Part shown: positions 7,445-16,686 of the stretch, in pieces
How positions within the stretch are numbered: the first letter of the stretch is position 1
Layout of the letters: the number at the start of each line of letters is the position of its first letter
Assembly: GCA_030153805.1 (NCBI GenBank)
Contig: JASKLG010000002.1
Span: 1 to 52,029, forward strand
Length of the DNA: 52,029 nucleotides
Reading direction: 5' to 3'
Origin: Bacillota bacterium
Lineage (GTDB): Bacteria; Bacillota; DTU030; DUMP01
Position numbers and translations under genes: made by a program
Notes under the pieces: model-generated
Database searches by the model: none
What the model was told of the DNA's origin: nothing
The model's input: the letters and a program-made list of their open reading frames with translations, nothing else

Positions 7445-9043
7445 ATGCAGGAGAAATCGCAAATAGCTACTTGCAACACGCTTTTTACTACCTGGTACAA
7501 CTTAAGATTAAGGCTGTTTATAGAAAGTGCTCTGGCCGGCCTGACCGCCGGGATGCTGGCAGTGGCTTTTCGCCTCAGCCTCTCCCAGGCAGATGCCTGG
7601 CGGGAAGCGCTACTGACATGGGCCAAAAGAACGCCCGGTTATGGGTGGGCGCTTTTCCTTCTAGTGGTGATGGCTCTCGGGGCTCTGGCCGGATGGCTTA
7701 CCTGCTTTGCACCGGAGGCGGCCGGGAGCGGTATTCCGCACGTGGAAGCGGTGCTCCTGGAGCAGCGGCGTCTTGTTTGGTGGCGCCTTATTCCGGTGAA
7801 ATACCTGGCCGGGGTTTTTGCCATCGGCGCAGGGCTGTCTCTAGGGCGCGAAGGGCCTACGGTGCAGTTGGGTGCGGCCACAGGGCAGGCGATTGGCCGT
7901 GTTCTCAAGCGTTCTTACGTGGAGGAACGCTACCTCATCACTTGCGGTGCCGGGGCCGGCCTGGCGGCGGCCTTTAATGCCCCTTTGGCCGGGGTGGTGT
8001 TCGTAGTCGAGGAACTACGCCGCAACTTCTCGCCTTATATACTTTTGTCTGCTTTCACGGCCAGTGTGGCGGCGGGGTCGGCGGCTCAACGCCTCCTCGG
8101 TTTAAAACCGCTTCTCCCCCTTTCCGGCGTGGCGCCTCTCCCGCCCGGTGCGCTGCCGTTCTTTGTTCTGCTCGGGCTGGCCGCAGGGATTTTCGGGGTT
8201 ATCTTTAATCGGAGCTTAAGCTTAGTGCAGGACCTTTATTCCCGACTCGCGCGGTTGCCGCGCTGGCTTCACCCGGTTCTGGCCGCAGCTTTGGCAGGAC
8301 TTGTCGGTTACTTCTTCACGCCGCGAGTGTTGGGCGGTGGTCACGCCCTGGTAGAAGAGGTGCTGAGGGGTAACGTGCCGCTTGAGATTATTCCTCTTCT
8401 TGTCGCAACTAAGTTCATCCTGACCATGGTCAGTTACGGTTCGGGGGTACCCGGCGGCATTTTCCTTCCACTCCTGGCCATAGGGGCTCTCCTGGGCTCC
8501 GGCGTAGGACAATTGACAGGTGCGTACTTCACCGGCCTCAACGGCCTTACGGGCACATTTGCGGCGGCGGGTATGGCCGCCTATTTCACGGCCATTGTCC
8601 GAGCCCCGCTCACCGGTATTGTTCTCATCCTTGAACTTACGGGCAGCTACGCCAACATGCTTTTCGTTCTGACGGCTTGCCTGACGGCTTATCTGGTGGC
8701 GGAGGGGCTAAAGGTCCTTCCTGTGTACGAAATGCTCCTCGAGCGAGACCTGGCATGTAACACCGGAGCGGCATCCGCTGCCTGCCGGGAAGGCATGATG
8801 CTGGTGGAACTCACCGTAGAGAGCGGTTCCCCTTTGGACAGGCACCTGCTAAGGGAAATGGATCTCCCAGACGATTGCCTCTTCCTAGCCGTTCGCCGGG
8901 GTAGCCGTGAGCTGGTGCCGCGCGGCAATACCAGGCTGCAAGCCGGTGACCAGGTGGTGCTTCTCGTACCCCGAGAAAAGGCGGGCCAGGTTATTGCCCG
9001 GGTTCGTTCGCTCGCTGTCTGTGGCCCGGAGCCCGGGCGCTAG
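7445..9043 (+). CDS. ClC-type chloride/proton antiporter with C-terminal TrkA-C domain
   Basis: 532 residues. The selectivity-filter motifs are present: GSGIP at 94-98, GREGP at 134-138, and GGIFLP near 340. Glu136 (gating glutamate) and Glu190 in FVVEEL (internal proton glutamate) are both kept, the pattern of a Cl-/H+ exchanger and not of a passive channel. The last ~75 residues (MMLVELTVESGSPL ... GDQVVLLVP) form a TrkA-C/RCK_C regulatory domain, an alternative to the CBS pair of other ClC proteins. AAGGAGGG lies 15 bases before the ATG, longer than usual, but no nearer in-frame start exists. Confidence 0.9.
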   Translation: MQEKSQIATCNTLFTTWYNLRLRLFIESALAGLTAGMLAVAFRLSLSQADAWREALLTWAKRTPGYGWALFLLVVMALGALAGWLTCFAPEAAGSGIPHVEAVLLEQRRLVWWRLIPVKYLAGVFAIGAGLSLGREGPTVQLGAATGQAIGRVLKRSYVEERYLITCGAGAGLAAAFNAPLAGVVFVVEELRRNFSPYILLSAFTASVAAGSAAQRLLGLKPLLPLSGVAPLPPGALPFFVLLGLAAGIFGVIFNRSLSLVQDLYSRLARLPRWLHPVLAAALAGLVGYFFTPRVLGGGHALVEEVLRGNVPLEIIPLLVATKFILTMVSYGSGVPGGIFLPLLAIGALLGSGVGQLTGAYFTGLNGLTGTFAAAGMAAYFTAIVRAPLTGIVLILELTGSYANMLFVLTACLTAYLVAEGLKVLPVYEMLLERDLACNTGAASAACREGMMLVELTVESGSPLDRHLLREMDLPDDCLFLAVRRGSRELVPRGNTRLQAGDQVVLLVPREKAGQVIARVRSLAVCGPEPGR

Positions 9044-9048
9044 ATCGC

Positions 9049-9076
9049 TTGCTTTTTTATGCCGTTCCTGTATAAT
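9049..9076 (+). promoter_or_regulatory. Promoter of the serS T-box leader
   Basis: TTGCTT, 16-base spacer, TATAAT, starting six bases after the clc stop. Transcription would begin near 9083, just before the T-box stem I. Confidence 0.7.
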
Positions 9077-9084
9077 TGAGCTGA

Positions 9085-10596
<1,512 letters not shown>

Positions 10597-10659
10597 TAAC
10601 CGGAGGCGCACGGGAAGGCGCCAAAAGCACGACCGCTAACCGGCCCGCCGCCCAGCGGG

Positions 10660-10688
10660 TTGACAGAGCTGGCGGGGTGTGGTATAGT
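10660..10688 (+). promoter_or_regulatory. Strong promoter of the tRNA cluster
   Basis: Perfect TTGACA, 17-base spacer, TATAGT, with the first tRNA about 50 bases downstream. It very probably drives the serine/arginine tRNA group. Confidence 0.85.
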
Positions 10689-10739
10689 AGAAGCGTACCG
10701 CCCAGGGGAGCGTGTCGCCATGGGCGGCGGATGCCGCGG

Positions 10740-10826
10740 GGAAGGGTGTCCGAGCGGTTTAAGGAGCTGGTCTTGAAAACCAGTGACTCGCAAGAGCCGT
10801 GGGTTCGAATCCCACCCCTTCCGCCA
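10740..10826 (+). tRNA. tRNA-Ser (anticodon TGA)
   Basis: Acceptor GGAAGGG pairs with CCCTTCC; anticodon loop CTTGAAA gives TGA; long variable arm typical of serine; T-loop GTTCGAAT; G discriminator and encoded CCA. Confidence 0.95.
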
Positions 10827-10864
10827 ACTGCCCTCTGCATTCCCCGCTTTGACAGGTGAAACGC

Positions 10865-10959
10865 GGAGAGGTGGCCGAGTAGGTCGAAGGCGGTCGCCTG
10901 CTAAGCGATTGTACAGGCGAAAACCTGTACCCCGGGTTCGAATCCCGGCCTCTCCGCCA
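10865..10959 (+). tRNA. tRNA-Ser (anticodon GCT)
   Basis: Acceptor GGAGAGG pairs with CCTCTCC; loop CTGCTAA gives GCT; a long variable arm (TACAGG...CCTGTA) is present; T-loop GTTCGAAT; G discriminator and encoded CCA. Confidence 0.95.
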
Positions 10960-10969
10960 TGATTTACGC

Positions 10970-11046
10970 GCGCCCGTAGCTCAGCTGGATAGAGTGTCTG
11001 ACTACGAATCAGAAGGTCGGGGGTTCGAACCCCTCCGGGCGCGCCA
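10970..11046 (+). tRNA. tRNA-Arg (anticodon ACG)
   Basis: Acceptor GCGCCCG pairs with CGGGCGC; anticodon ACG in CTGACTACGAATCAG; encoded CCA. A34 of this tRNA is the usual bacterial substrate of TadA, whose gene lies about 120 bases downstream. Confidence 0.95.
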
Positions 11047-11052
11047 CTACAT

Positions 11053-11131
11053 GTCCCTATAGCTCAGGTGGATAGAGCGGGGGATTCCTAATCCCCGTCT
11101 GCCGGAGGTTCGAGTCCTCCTAGGGACACCA
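11053..11131 (+). tRNA. tRNA-Arg (anticodon CCT)
   Basis: Acceptor GTCCCTA pairs with TAGGGAC; loop TTCCTAA between GGGGA and TCCCC gives CCT; T-loop GTTCGAGT; encoded CCA. Confidence 0.94.
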
Positions 11132-11162
11132 CTTTATGAGGTTACAGCAGCAAGCATAGGTG

Positions 11163-11630
11163 ATGGTTTTGACCGGCGCCGAGGACGAGCATTACATGCG
11201 GCGGGCGTTAGAATTGGCCCGCGAAGCAGCCGCCCGGGGAGAGGTCCCTGTGGGGGCGCTTATTGTCCGTAACGGCGAAATTATCGCCGAAGGTAGCAAC
11301 TGCCGCGAAGAGGATAAAGACCCGACGGCCCATGCCGAACTCTTGGCCATTCGGGCGGCGGCCAGGGCATTAGGGGGCTGGCGGCTTACGGGGGCTACGC
11401 TCTATGTAACGCTGGAACCTTGTGCCATGTGTGCCGGTGCCCTCGTGCTGGCCCGGGTGGAGCGGCTGGTTTATGGTGCCGACGATCCCAAAGCGGGTGC
11501 CGTCCGGAGCTTGTACCGCTTGGTAGAGGATGAGCGGCTCAACCACCGCGTGCAGGTTACACCGGGCGTCCTGGCTGAAGAGTGCGGCGAGGTGCTGCGC
11601 GAGTTTTTCCGCAAGCGCCGGGAAAGGTAG
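11163..11630 (+). CDS. tadA: tRNA adenosine(34) deaminase TadA
   Basis: 155 residues from the ATG at 11163; a GTG three bases earlier is the alternative. The zinc-dependent cytidine/adenosine deaminase motifs are clear: HAE in DPTAHAELLAI and PCAMC in LEPCAMCAGAL. The enzyme converts A34 of tRNA-Arg(ACG) to inosine so that it can read CGU, CGC and CGA. Its substrate tRNA is encoded upstream in the same cluster. It lies within the tRNA group, two serine tRNAs follow, and read-through from the tRNA promoter is likely. Confidence 0.95.
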   Translation: MVLTGAEDEHYMRRALELAREAAARGEVPVGALIVRNGEIIAEGSNCREEDKDPTAHAELLAIRAAARALGGWRLTGATLYVTLEPCAMCAGALVLARVERLVYGADDPKAGAVRSLYRLVEDERLNHRVQVTPGVLAEECGEVLREFFRKRRER

Positions 11631-11654
11631 TTTCGGGCTGAGAAAAAATTAGGT

Positions 11655-11745
11655 GGAGAGATGGCCGAGTGGTTGAAGGCGCTCGCCTCGAAAGCGAGTA
11701 GGCGGTTTACCTGCCTCGTGAGTTCGAATCTCACTCTCTCCGCCA
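11655..11745 (+). tRNA. tRNA-Ser (anticodon CGA)
   Basis: Acceptor GGAGAGA pairs with TCTCTCC; anticodon loop CTCGAAA between CTCGC and GCGAG gives CGA; long variable arm; G discriminator and encoded CCA. Confidence 0.95.
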
Positions 11746-11782
11746 TTACAATTCAATACTTTCTTTGTAGGCCTAACTATGC

Positions 11783-11878
11783 GGAGAGGTGGCTGAGTTT
11801 GGTCGAAGGCGCTCGCCTGGAGAGCGAGTAGGCGGATTAACCTCTGCCTCGTGGGTTCGAATCCCACCCTCTCCGCCA
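11783..11878 (+). tRNA. tRNA-Ser (anticodon GGA)
   Basis: Acceptor GGAGAGG pairs with CCTCTCC; loop CTGGAGA between CTCGC and GCGAG gives GGA; long variable arm; G discriminator and encoded CCA. It completes the serine isoacceptor set (TGA, GCT, CGA, GGA). Confidence 0.95.
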
Positions 11879-11904
11879 TGTTATTATAGACATTAAGCTT
11901 TAAA

Positions 11905-12180
11905 GCTTGGCCGTGCTAGACGGGGAGGTAGCGGTGCCCTGTACCTGCAACCCGCTGAAGCAGGGTCGAATTCCTGCCCGAGGCCTAGTCTTGTGGGGTC
12001 CGGCCGCGGTAAGCGGTGAAGAGAGCCGGGTCCTGCGCAACGTAAATTCATGAACCCCGTCAGGCCCGGAAGGGAGCAGCGGTAAGTGAACCCTTACGTG
12101 TGCCGCAGGTGAACCTGGCTGGAGCCGGCTGCCGGGGTAACGCCCGGAAGGCTATGTCGACGGCAGGTGCACGGCCGCTG
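11905..12180 (+). ncRNA. ffs: Signal recognition particle RNA, large (Bacillus) type
   Basis: The 5' GGCCGTGC (11909-11916) pairs with GCACGGCC (12169-12176), closing a molecule of about 270 nt. The conserved Alu-domain segment GGGGAGGTAGCGGTGCCCTG is near the 5' end. The domain IV apical hairpin is present around 12060-12090, with GTCAGGCCCGGAAGGGAGCAGC and its GGAA tetraloop. This RNA with Ffh targets nascent membrane proteins. Its position between the tRNAs and dnaX is common in Firmicutes. Ends are approximate. Confidence 0.95.
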
Positions 12181-12192
12181 ATTTATTTATTT

Positions 12193-12218
12193 AAAGGGTA
12201 GCTTAAGGCTGCCCTTTT
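12193..12218 (+). terminator. Terminator after SRP RNA
   Basis: AAAGGGTAGC and GCTGCCCTTT flank a short loop, followed by TTTAT, 15 bases after the SRP RNA. Confidence 0.78.
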
Positions 12219-12293
12219 ATGCTTGCTGCGGCGGGAGGATTTTTCTCCCCAGCCCCCGAATACTAGATCCAGGTGAGAGACGGGGGGACATCT

Positions 12294-13883
12294 ATGACCT
12301 ACCGCGCCCTATACCGGGCTTGGCGACCGCAAAACTTTGACGAGGTGCTGGGCCAGGAACACGTAAGTCGCACTCTAAAGAACGCCATAGCTACCGACCG
12401 GCTCGCCCACGCCTACCTTTTTTGCGGGCCGCGCGGTACTGGCAAAACCAGCATGGCCAAAATCCTGGCCAAGGCCCTAAATTGCGAGCACGGTCCTACC
12501 CCCGAACCGTGCGACCGGTGTGCCCTGTGCCGGCGCATTCGCGAGGGGTACTGCCTGGACGTGCTGGAGATGGACGCGGCCTCCAACCGGGGTATCGATG
12601 AAATCCGCTCTCTTCGGGACCAGGTGAATCTGGCGCCGGCGGAAGCTCGCTACAAGGTATACATCATCGACGAAGTACACATGTTAACCGCCGAGGCCTT
12701 TAACGCCTTCCTAAAGACCCTCGAGGAACCGCCGCCGCGGGTGGTTTTTGTTCTGGCCACAACCGAACCAGAACGCATCCCGGCTACCATCCTTTCGCGC
12801 TGCCAGCGCTTTGATTTTCGCCGGCTCACTCCAGAGATCATTGCCCGACGCTTGGGCCAGGTGGCCGGCGCAGAGGGTCTGACGGTGGAGCCGCGCTCCC
12901 TGGCCCTTATCGCCCGGGCGGCCGAAGGCAGCCTGCGCGATGCCTTAGGCCTTTTGGATCAGTGCATTTCTTTTAGCGGCAAAACCATCCACCATGAGGA
13001 CGTGCTGGAGCTTTTAGGAGCTCCACCAGGCGAGGTTCTTACGGCCATCGTTGCCGCTTTAGGGGAAAAGAACGCCGGCCGGGCCATAGAGCTTTTATCT
13101 ACCCTGCGGGCCCAGGGGAAAGACCCGCGCCTTATCCTGAAAGATCTTATCCTCTGGCTCCGCAACCTTATGCTTCTCAAAGTTTGCCGGGAACCGGGGC
13201 CGCTTCTTTCCCTGAGCCCAGAAGAAGTAGCCGAACTTACCAAGGCGGCGGCCCATTGGGCTGCTTCCCGAGTCATGGCTGCGCTTAAGGAACTAGGTGA
13301 AGAGGAAGGAGCGCTGCGCTGGACTGCTCAACCTTGGATTGTCCTTGAGACGGCTCTGGCCGGGCTTTGTCTCGACGGGGAAGGCCCGGATATGCGCAGC
13401 GAGATGCAACCTGAACCCGTGTCCCTTCCCTCCGCCGACCAACTCCAAACCACAAGGGAGGGTGCACCTAAGCCTGAACCAAACGCCCATCACGATTCTT
13501 CCGGGGTGTCCCTGGCTCAGATTAAGGCATCCTGGCCGCGCATTTTAGAAGAGATTAAAGGTCGGAGTCCGGCTTTAGAAGCCGTATGGCGCTACGGAGA
13601 GCCGTCCGCCTTATCCGGCAACGCTTTAACTGTACGTTTTGCTGCAGAGGGCATCAAAAACGTGGCCGCGCAGCCGGAAAAACTCCGGGCTTTAGAAGAA
13701 GCACTGCAAGGGATTTTCAAGCTCTCTCTTACGGTGCTGGTGGAAGCGGGTCCTGCGCCTCGTTCGGTGGGCGCCGGCGAAAGCCGCCCTACCGAACCGG
13801 GGGAACCGGCGGGTGTGCGCGAGGCGCGCGCTCTCTTTGGCTCGGATAAAGTGATAGTAAGAAATAAAACCAAGAAGGAGTGA
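12294..13883 (+). CDS. dnaX: DNA polymerase III subunit tau (gamma/tau)
   Basis: The frame opens at a GTG at 12273, but GGGGGGA seven bases before the ATG at 12294 gives MTYRALYRAWRPQNFDEVLGQ, the family N-terminus, and 529 residues. The AAA+ clamp-loader ATPase has Walker A GPRGTGKTS, a four-cysteine zinc module (C-x8-C-x2-C-x2-C type), DEVHML, and SRC sensor region. The C-terminal ~170 residues form the less conserved tau-type tail that contacts the polymerase. No slippery A-run for a gamma frameshift product was seen. First gene of dnaX-ebfC-recR. Confidence 0.95.
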   Translation: MTYRALYRAWRPQNFDEVLGQEHVSRTLKNAIATDRLAHAYLFCGPRGTGKTSMAKILAKALNCEHGPTPEPCDRCALCRRIREGYCLDVLEMDAASNRGIDEIRSLRDQVNLAPAEARYKVYIIDEVHMLTAEAFNAFLKTLEEPPPRVVFVLATTEPERIPATILSRCQRFDFRRLTPEIIARRLGQVAGAEGLTVEPRSLALIARAAEGSLRDALGLLDQCISFSGKTIHHEDVLELLGAPPGEVLTAIVAALGEKNAGRAIELLSTLRAQGKDPRLILKDLILWLRNLMLLKVCREPGPLLSLSPEEVAELTKAAAHWAASRVMAALKELGEEEGALRWTAQPWIVLETALAGLCLDGEGPDMRSEMQPEPVSLPSADQLQTTREGAPKPEPNAHHDSSGVSLAQIKASWPRILEEIKGRSPALEAVWRYGEPSALSGNALTVRFAAEGIKNVAAQPEKLRALEEALQGIFKLSLTVLVEAGPAPRSVGAGESRPTEPGEPAGVREARALFGSDKVIVRNKTKKE

Positions 13884-13889
13884 ACCGGC

Positions 13890-14204
13890 TTGGGTATGGG
13901 TAACATGAACAAGCTGCTCAAACAGGCGCAAAAACTTCAGGCGGAGATGGCGCGGGTCCAAGAAGAAATGGCAGCCAAAACGGTAGAAGCTGCCGCCGGC
14001 GGTGGAGCTGTTACTGTCACGGTAAACGGGCGACCTGAGGTCGTTGCGGTGAAGATCGACCCGGCTGCTGTTGACCCAGAAGACCTGGAAATGCTTCAAG
14101 ACCTGATTGTTGCTGCGACCAACGAGGCCCTGCGCAAGGCTCAAGAGATGGTGGCCCAGGCTATGGCCCGCTTCACCGGGGGTCTCAGCCTACCCGGGTT
14201 TTAG
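13890..14204 (+). CDS. ebfC: Nucleoid-associated protein EbfC/YbaB
   Basis: 104 residues. The TTG at 13890 is nine bases after AAGGAG, and MGMGNMNKLLKQAQKLQ is the typical EbfC opening; the ATG at 13896 is too far from the ribosome binding site. Small dimeric DNA-binding protein, with the N-terminal basic coiled helix, a central beta sheet (AVTVTVNGRPEVVAVKID) and C-terminal helix ending FTGGLSLPGF. Conserved place between dnaX and recR. A divergent paralogue lies at 1631-1945. Confidence 0.93.
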   Translation: MGMGNMNKLLKQAQKLQAEMARVQEEMAAKTVEAAAGGGAVTVTVNGRPEVVAVKIDPAAVDPEDLEMLQDLIVAATNEALRKAQEMVAQAMARFTGGLSLPGF

Positions 14205-14216
14205 GGAGCGATTAGG

Positions 14217-14813
14217 ATGTACTATCCCGAACCGATGGCCCGGCTGATTGAGGAGCTGCGCAAACTCCCTGGCATTGGACCGCGTAGCGCCCAGCGCTTG
14301 GCCTTCCATATTCTCGATTCGTCCAAAGAGAGCGTCGAGCGCCTGCTGAATGCCATTACCGAAGCCAGGGAAAAGGTACGACACTGCTCTATTTGCGGCA
14401 ACCTGGCCACAGCCGATCCTTGCGCCTTATGTACCAGCGCTGGACGGGACCGCAGCGTAATCTGTGTGGTGCAGGAGCCCCGGGACGTGGTGGCCATGGA
14501 AAAGACGCATGAGTACAAAGGCCTTTACCACGTATTGGGAGGGGCCATTTCCCCCATGGAGGGCATAGGGCCCGAGCAGCTCAGGGTAAAGGAACTTGTG
14601 GAGCGCCTTAAAGGCGGTGAGGTGAAGGAAGTCATCCTTGCCACCGACCTCAATGTAGAAGGCGAGGTTACGGCCACATATCTGGCGCGCCTCTTAAAAC
14701 CGCTCGGTGTAAAAACTACGCGCCTGGCGCACGGCCTCCCCGTAGGTGGGGATCTGGAGTACGCGGACGAGGTGACGCTGGCCAAGGCCCTGGAAGGGCG
14801 CCGGGAGCTTTAA
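14217..14813 (+). CDS. recR: Recombination protein RecR
   Basis: 198 residues, full length. Helix-hairpin-helix [20 protein letters not shown] at residues ~13-32, the four-cysteine zinc finger [16 protein letters not shown] at ~57-72, a Toprim domain (VCVVQEP ... [20 protein letters not shown]) and the C-terminal Walker-B-like [15 protein letters not shown] region. It loads RecA at gaps with RecF/RecO. Starts 12 bases after ebfC. Confidence 0.97.
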   Translation: MYYPEPMARLIEELRKLPGIGPRSAQRLAFHILDSSKESVERLLNAITEAREKVRHCSICGNLATADPCALCTSAGRDRSVICVVQEPRDVVAMEKTHEYKGLYHVLGGAISPMEGIGPEQLRVKELVERLKGGEVKEVILATDLNVEGEVTATYLARLLKPLGVKTTRLAHGLPVGGDLEYADEVTLAKALEGRREL

Positions 14814-14893
14814 GGGCAAGGGACGGTTTGGTATGCTCCCATCACCTCCTGGTTATCCTAGCTTTAAGGAAAGAAAAACCAGGAGGGAGAAGC

Positions 14894-15178
14894 ATGAACG
14901 AGCGTCTGGCGCAAAGTTTAAAAGATGCCTTGATCAAAGCTGGAGCCGTGGCGGCGAGCTTTTTCGGCCCGGCGACTCCTGCCCGGGAGAGTTTTGATCT
15001 TTCTGCTGAGGTGGAGGCGGCTAAGGCGGATTGGGTAGCGGCCCGCCAATATTTCGACACGGTTACCGATCCAGACCTTATCGATTTCGCCGTCTACAAT
15101 ATGGAGGCTGCACAGCGTCGTTATACTTATCTTCTCAAACGGGCACGTGCGGAAGGCGTCCGGGTTCAGGCGGGCTAG
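14894..15178 (+). CDS. yaaL: YaaL-like DUF2508 protein
   Basis: 94 residues from the ATG at 14894, behind AGGAGGGAGAAGC. The hallmark of DUF2508 is present: an acidic helix, then DLIDFAVYNMEAAQRRYTYLLKRAR. In B. subtilis the same gene lies between recR and bofA, exactly as here. Short cytosolic helical protein of unknown function. Confidence 0.85.
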   Translation: MNERLAQSLKDALIKAGAVAASFFGPATPARESFDLSAEVEAAKADWVAARQYFDTVTDPDLIDFAVYNMEAAQRRYTYLLKRARAEGVRVQAG

Positions 15179-15254
15179 ACATATTTTTCCTACCGGGGCC
15201 GTATAATCTGGTAGACAGGTTGTGCGGCCCCGCTGCCGCTCGGGAGGGTTTTTG

Positions 15255-15524
15255 ATGGATGCCAACATTAACATCATCATCGCTTATGCCTTCGGCCTTT
15301 TTCTCCTTTACCTCATTGCCCGCCTCCTTTTGGTGCCTATAAAGATCCTTCTCAAGCTCATTTACAACGGCCTTATCGGCGGAGTGATACTCTTTTTGGT
15401 GAACCTGGTCGGCGGTTATTTCGGGCTCTTTATCCCCATTAACCCCATTACTGCCCTGGTGGCCGGCTTCCTGGGGGTACCGGGCGTGGTGCTGCTTATT
15501 CTGCTTCAATTCCTGCGCGTCTAG
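15255..15524 (+). CDS. bofA: BofA-like sigma-K processing inhibitor
   Basis: 89 residues from the ATG at 15255, preceded by CGGGAGG. Membrane segments at about residues 5-28 and 40-62, and the conserved C-terminal motif FIPINPITALVAGFLGVPGVVLL. In B. subtilis BofA sits in the outer forespore membrane and inhibits the SpoIVFB protease that activates pro-sigma-K. Its place after recR-yaaL is conserved. Supports a spore-forming host. Confidence 0.9.
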   Translation: MDANINIIIAYAFGLFLLYLIARLLLVPIKILLKLIYNGLIGGVILFLVNLVGGYFGLFIPINPITALVAGFLGVPGVVLLILLQFLRV

Positions 15525-15548
15525 GGAAAAAGAACTGGACAATTTTTC

Positions 15549-15578
15549 TTGACGCTTTGTCCCGGCATTTGGTATACT
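15549..15578 (+). promoter_or_regulatory. Promoter of a short transcript before porC
   Basis: TTGACG, 18-base spacer, TATACT. A rho-independent terminator comes only ~60 bases beyond the expected start site. Confidence 0.68.
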
Positions 15579-15579
15579 T

Positions 15580-15652
15580 GAATACGGGCACCTGGGCGCG
15601 AAGGTATCACGTATACTGTATTCACCCAACCCCCGCAAGAGGGGTTTTTTTG
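15580..15652 (+). ncRNA. Candidate small RNA or attenuator leader
   Basis: Between the promoter and CCCC-GCAAGA-GGGG-T7 (15631-15651) lies a segment whose ends GAATAC (15580-15585) and GTATTC (15618-15623) pair. GGGCACCTGGG could alternatively pair with part of the terminator's C-rich arm, as in an attenuator. I recognise no known riboswitch class. It could regulate porCDAB, which starts ~140 bases downstream, or be a separate small RNA. Confidence 0.45.
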
Positions 15653-15667
15653 CTTTACGGTGTTACA

Positions 15668-15722
15668 CTACCCCTATGGAACTCAGCCTCCTCAGGCGTC
15701 CGACCCAAAGGAGGTGGGGTAG
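15668..15722 (+). other. Two-helix hairpin upstream of porC
   Basis: CTACCCC (15668-15674) pairs with GGGGTAG (15716-15722), and inside it CCTCC (15687-15691) pairs with GGAGG (15710-15714). It lies between the small terminator and the porC ribosome binding site. Possible mRNA leader structure; not linked to any known element. Confidence 0.35.
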
Positions 15723-15789
15723 CACGGGTAGGGGCCGGAAGATGAGGAAGGCTATGTGAAGCCTCTAGTACGCAGGAAGGAGGATACTT

Positions 15790-16368
15790 ATGGCAAAGCT
15801 TCTGGAGATCCGCTGGCACGGCCGCGGAGGACAGGGTGCCAAGACGGCAGCCCAGCTCTTGGCGGAAGCTGCTTCGTCGGTGGGCAAATACATCCAAGGG
15901 TTTCCCGAATACGGCCCGGAGAGGATGGGTGCACCCGTTCTGGCTTTTACGCGGATCAGCGATGAACCCATCCACCTCCATTGCCACGTTACAGAACCGC
16001 AAATTGTAGTGGTGCTGGATCCCACCCTCCTCGCCAAGGGCGATGTGACTCAGGGAGTACCGGAAGACGGTATTATCCTCATCAATACCGATAAGTCTCC
16101 GGCCGAGATGCGGCAGGCCATGAAGCTTTCGGGCCGCAAGATTTACACGGTGAACGCCAGCCGCATCGCCGAAGAGACAATCGGCCGTCCCATCCCCAAC
16201 ACGCCTCTCATGGGTGCTCTCATTAAGATTACCGGGATTATGAGCCTTGATGCTCTCTTGGAGGACACCCAGAAGAAGCTGGCGAAGAAGTTTGCCGGCC
16301 GGCCAGAAGTGGTGGAGGGCAACCTCAAGGCTGTGCGGCGGGCTTATGAGGAGGTGCAGGGAGAATGA
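15790..16368 (+). CDS. porC: 2-oxoacid:ferredoxin oxidoreductase gamma subunit
   Basis: 192 residues behind AAGGAGG. GRGGQGAKTAAQLLAEAA and GFPEYGPERMGAPV are signatures of the gamma chain of pyruvate/ketoisovalerate:ferredoxin oxidoreductases. The four subunits make a TPP enzyme that oxidatively decarboxylates a 2-oxoacid with CoA, reducing ferredoxin. Its stop overlaps the porD start by four bases, so translation is coupled. Whether pyruvate or a branched 2-oxoacid is preferred cannot be read from the sequence; pyruvate is the default. Confidence 0.88.
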   Translation: MAKLLEIRWHGRGGQGAKTAAQLLAEAASSVGKYIQGFPEYGPERMGAPVLAFTRISDEPIHLHCHVTEPQIVVVLDPTLLAKGDVTQGVPEDGIILINTDKSPAEMRQAMKLSGRKIYTVNASRIAEETIGRPIPNTPLMGALIKITGIMSLDALLEDTQKKLAKKFAGRPEVVEGNLKAVRRAYEEVQGE

Positions 16369-16667
16369 ATAGGCCTCTTACCTGGAAGGAAGTACCTCAG
16401 GGTGGTTGGATTGAAAAGCCGGGGAACGCCGTAGATTACGAGACCGGCGACTGGCGGTCCATTAAGCCGGTTTGGATCGCCGAAAACTGCATTCACTGCC
16501 TGCGCTGCTGGGTTTTTTGCCCGGATGCTTCAATTATGACCGAGGGCGGGAAGATGACCGGCATCGATTACAAGCACTGTAAAGGCTGCGGGATTTGTGC
16601 CAACGAGTGCCCGGCCAAACCCAAGGCCCTCGAAATGGTTAATGAAAGCGACAGCGGCGATAAGTAA
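16365..16667 (+). CDS. porD: 2-oxoacid:ferredoxin oxidoreductase delta subunit (2[4Fe-4S])
   Basis: 100 residues. Two complete cluster motifs: CIHCLRCWVFCP near residue 45 and CKGCGICANECP near 72. These [4Fe-4S] clusters pass electrons from the catalytic beta subunit to external ferredoxin. The N-terminal TWKEVPQGG and GDWRSIKPVW are typical of PorD. ATGA-type overlap with porC. Confidence 0.92.
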   Translation: MNRPLTWKEVPQGGWIEKPGNAVDYETGDWRSIKPVWIAENCIHCLRCWVFCPDASIMTEGGKMTGIDYKHCKGCGICANECPAKPKALEMVNESDSGDK

Positions 16668-16686
16668 CGGGAAGGGAGGAAGAAAG

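Noticed and set aside
15180-15210. Promoter before bofA (TATAAT at 15203)
   Set aside because: The only -35-like hexamer, TAGACA, is 20 bases away; bofA may simply be read from recR-yaaL.
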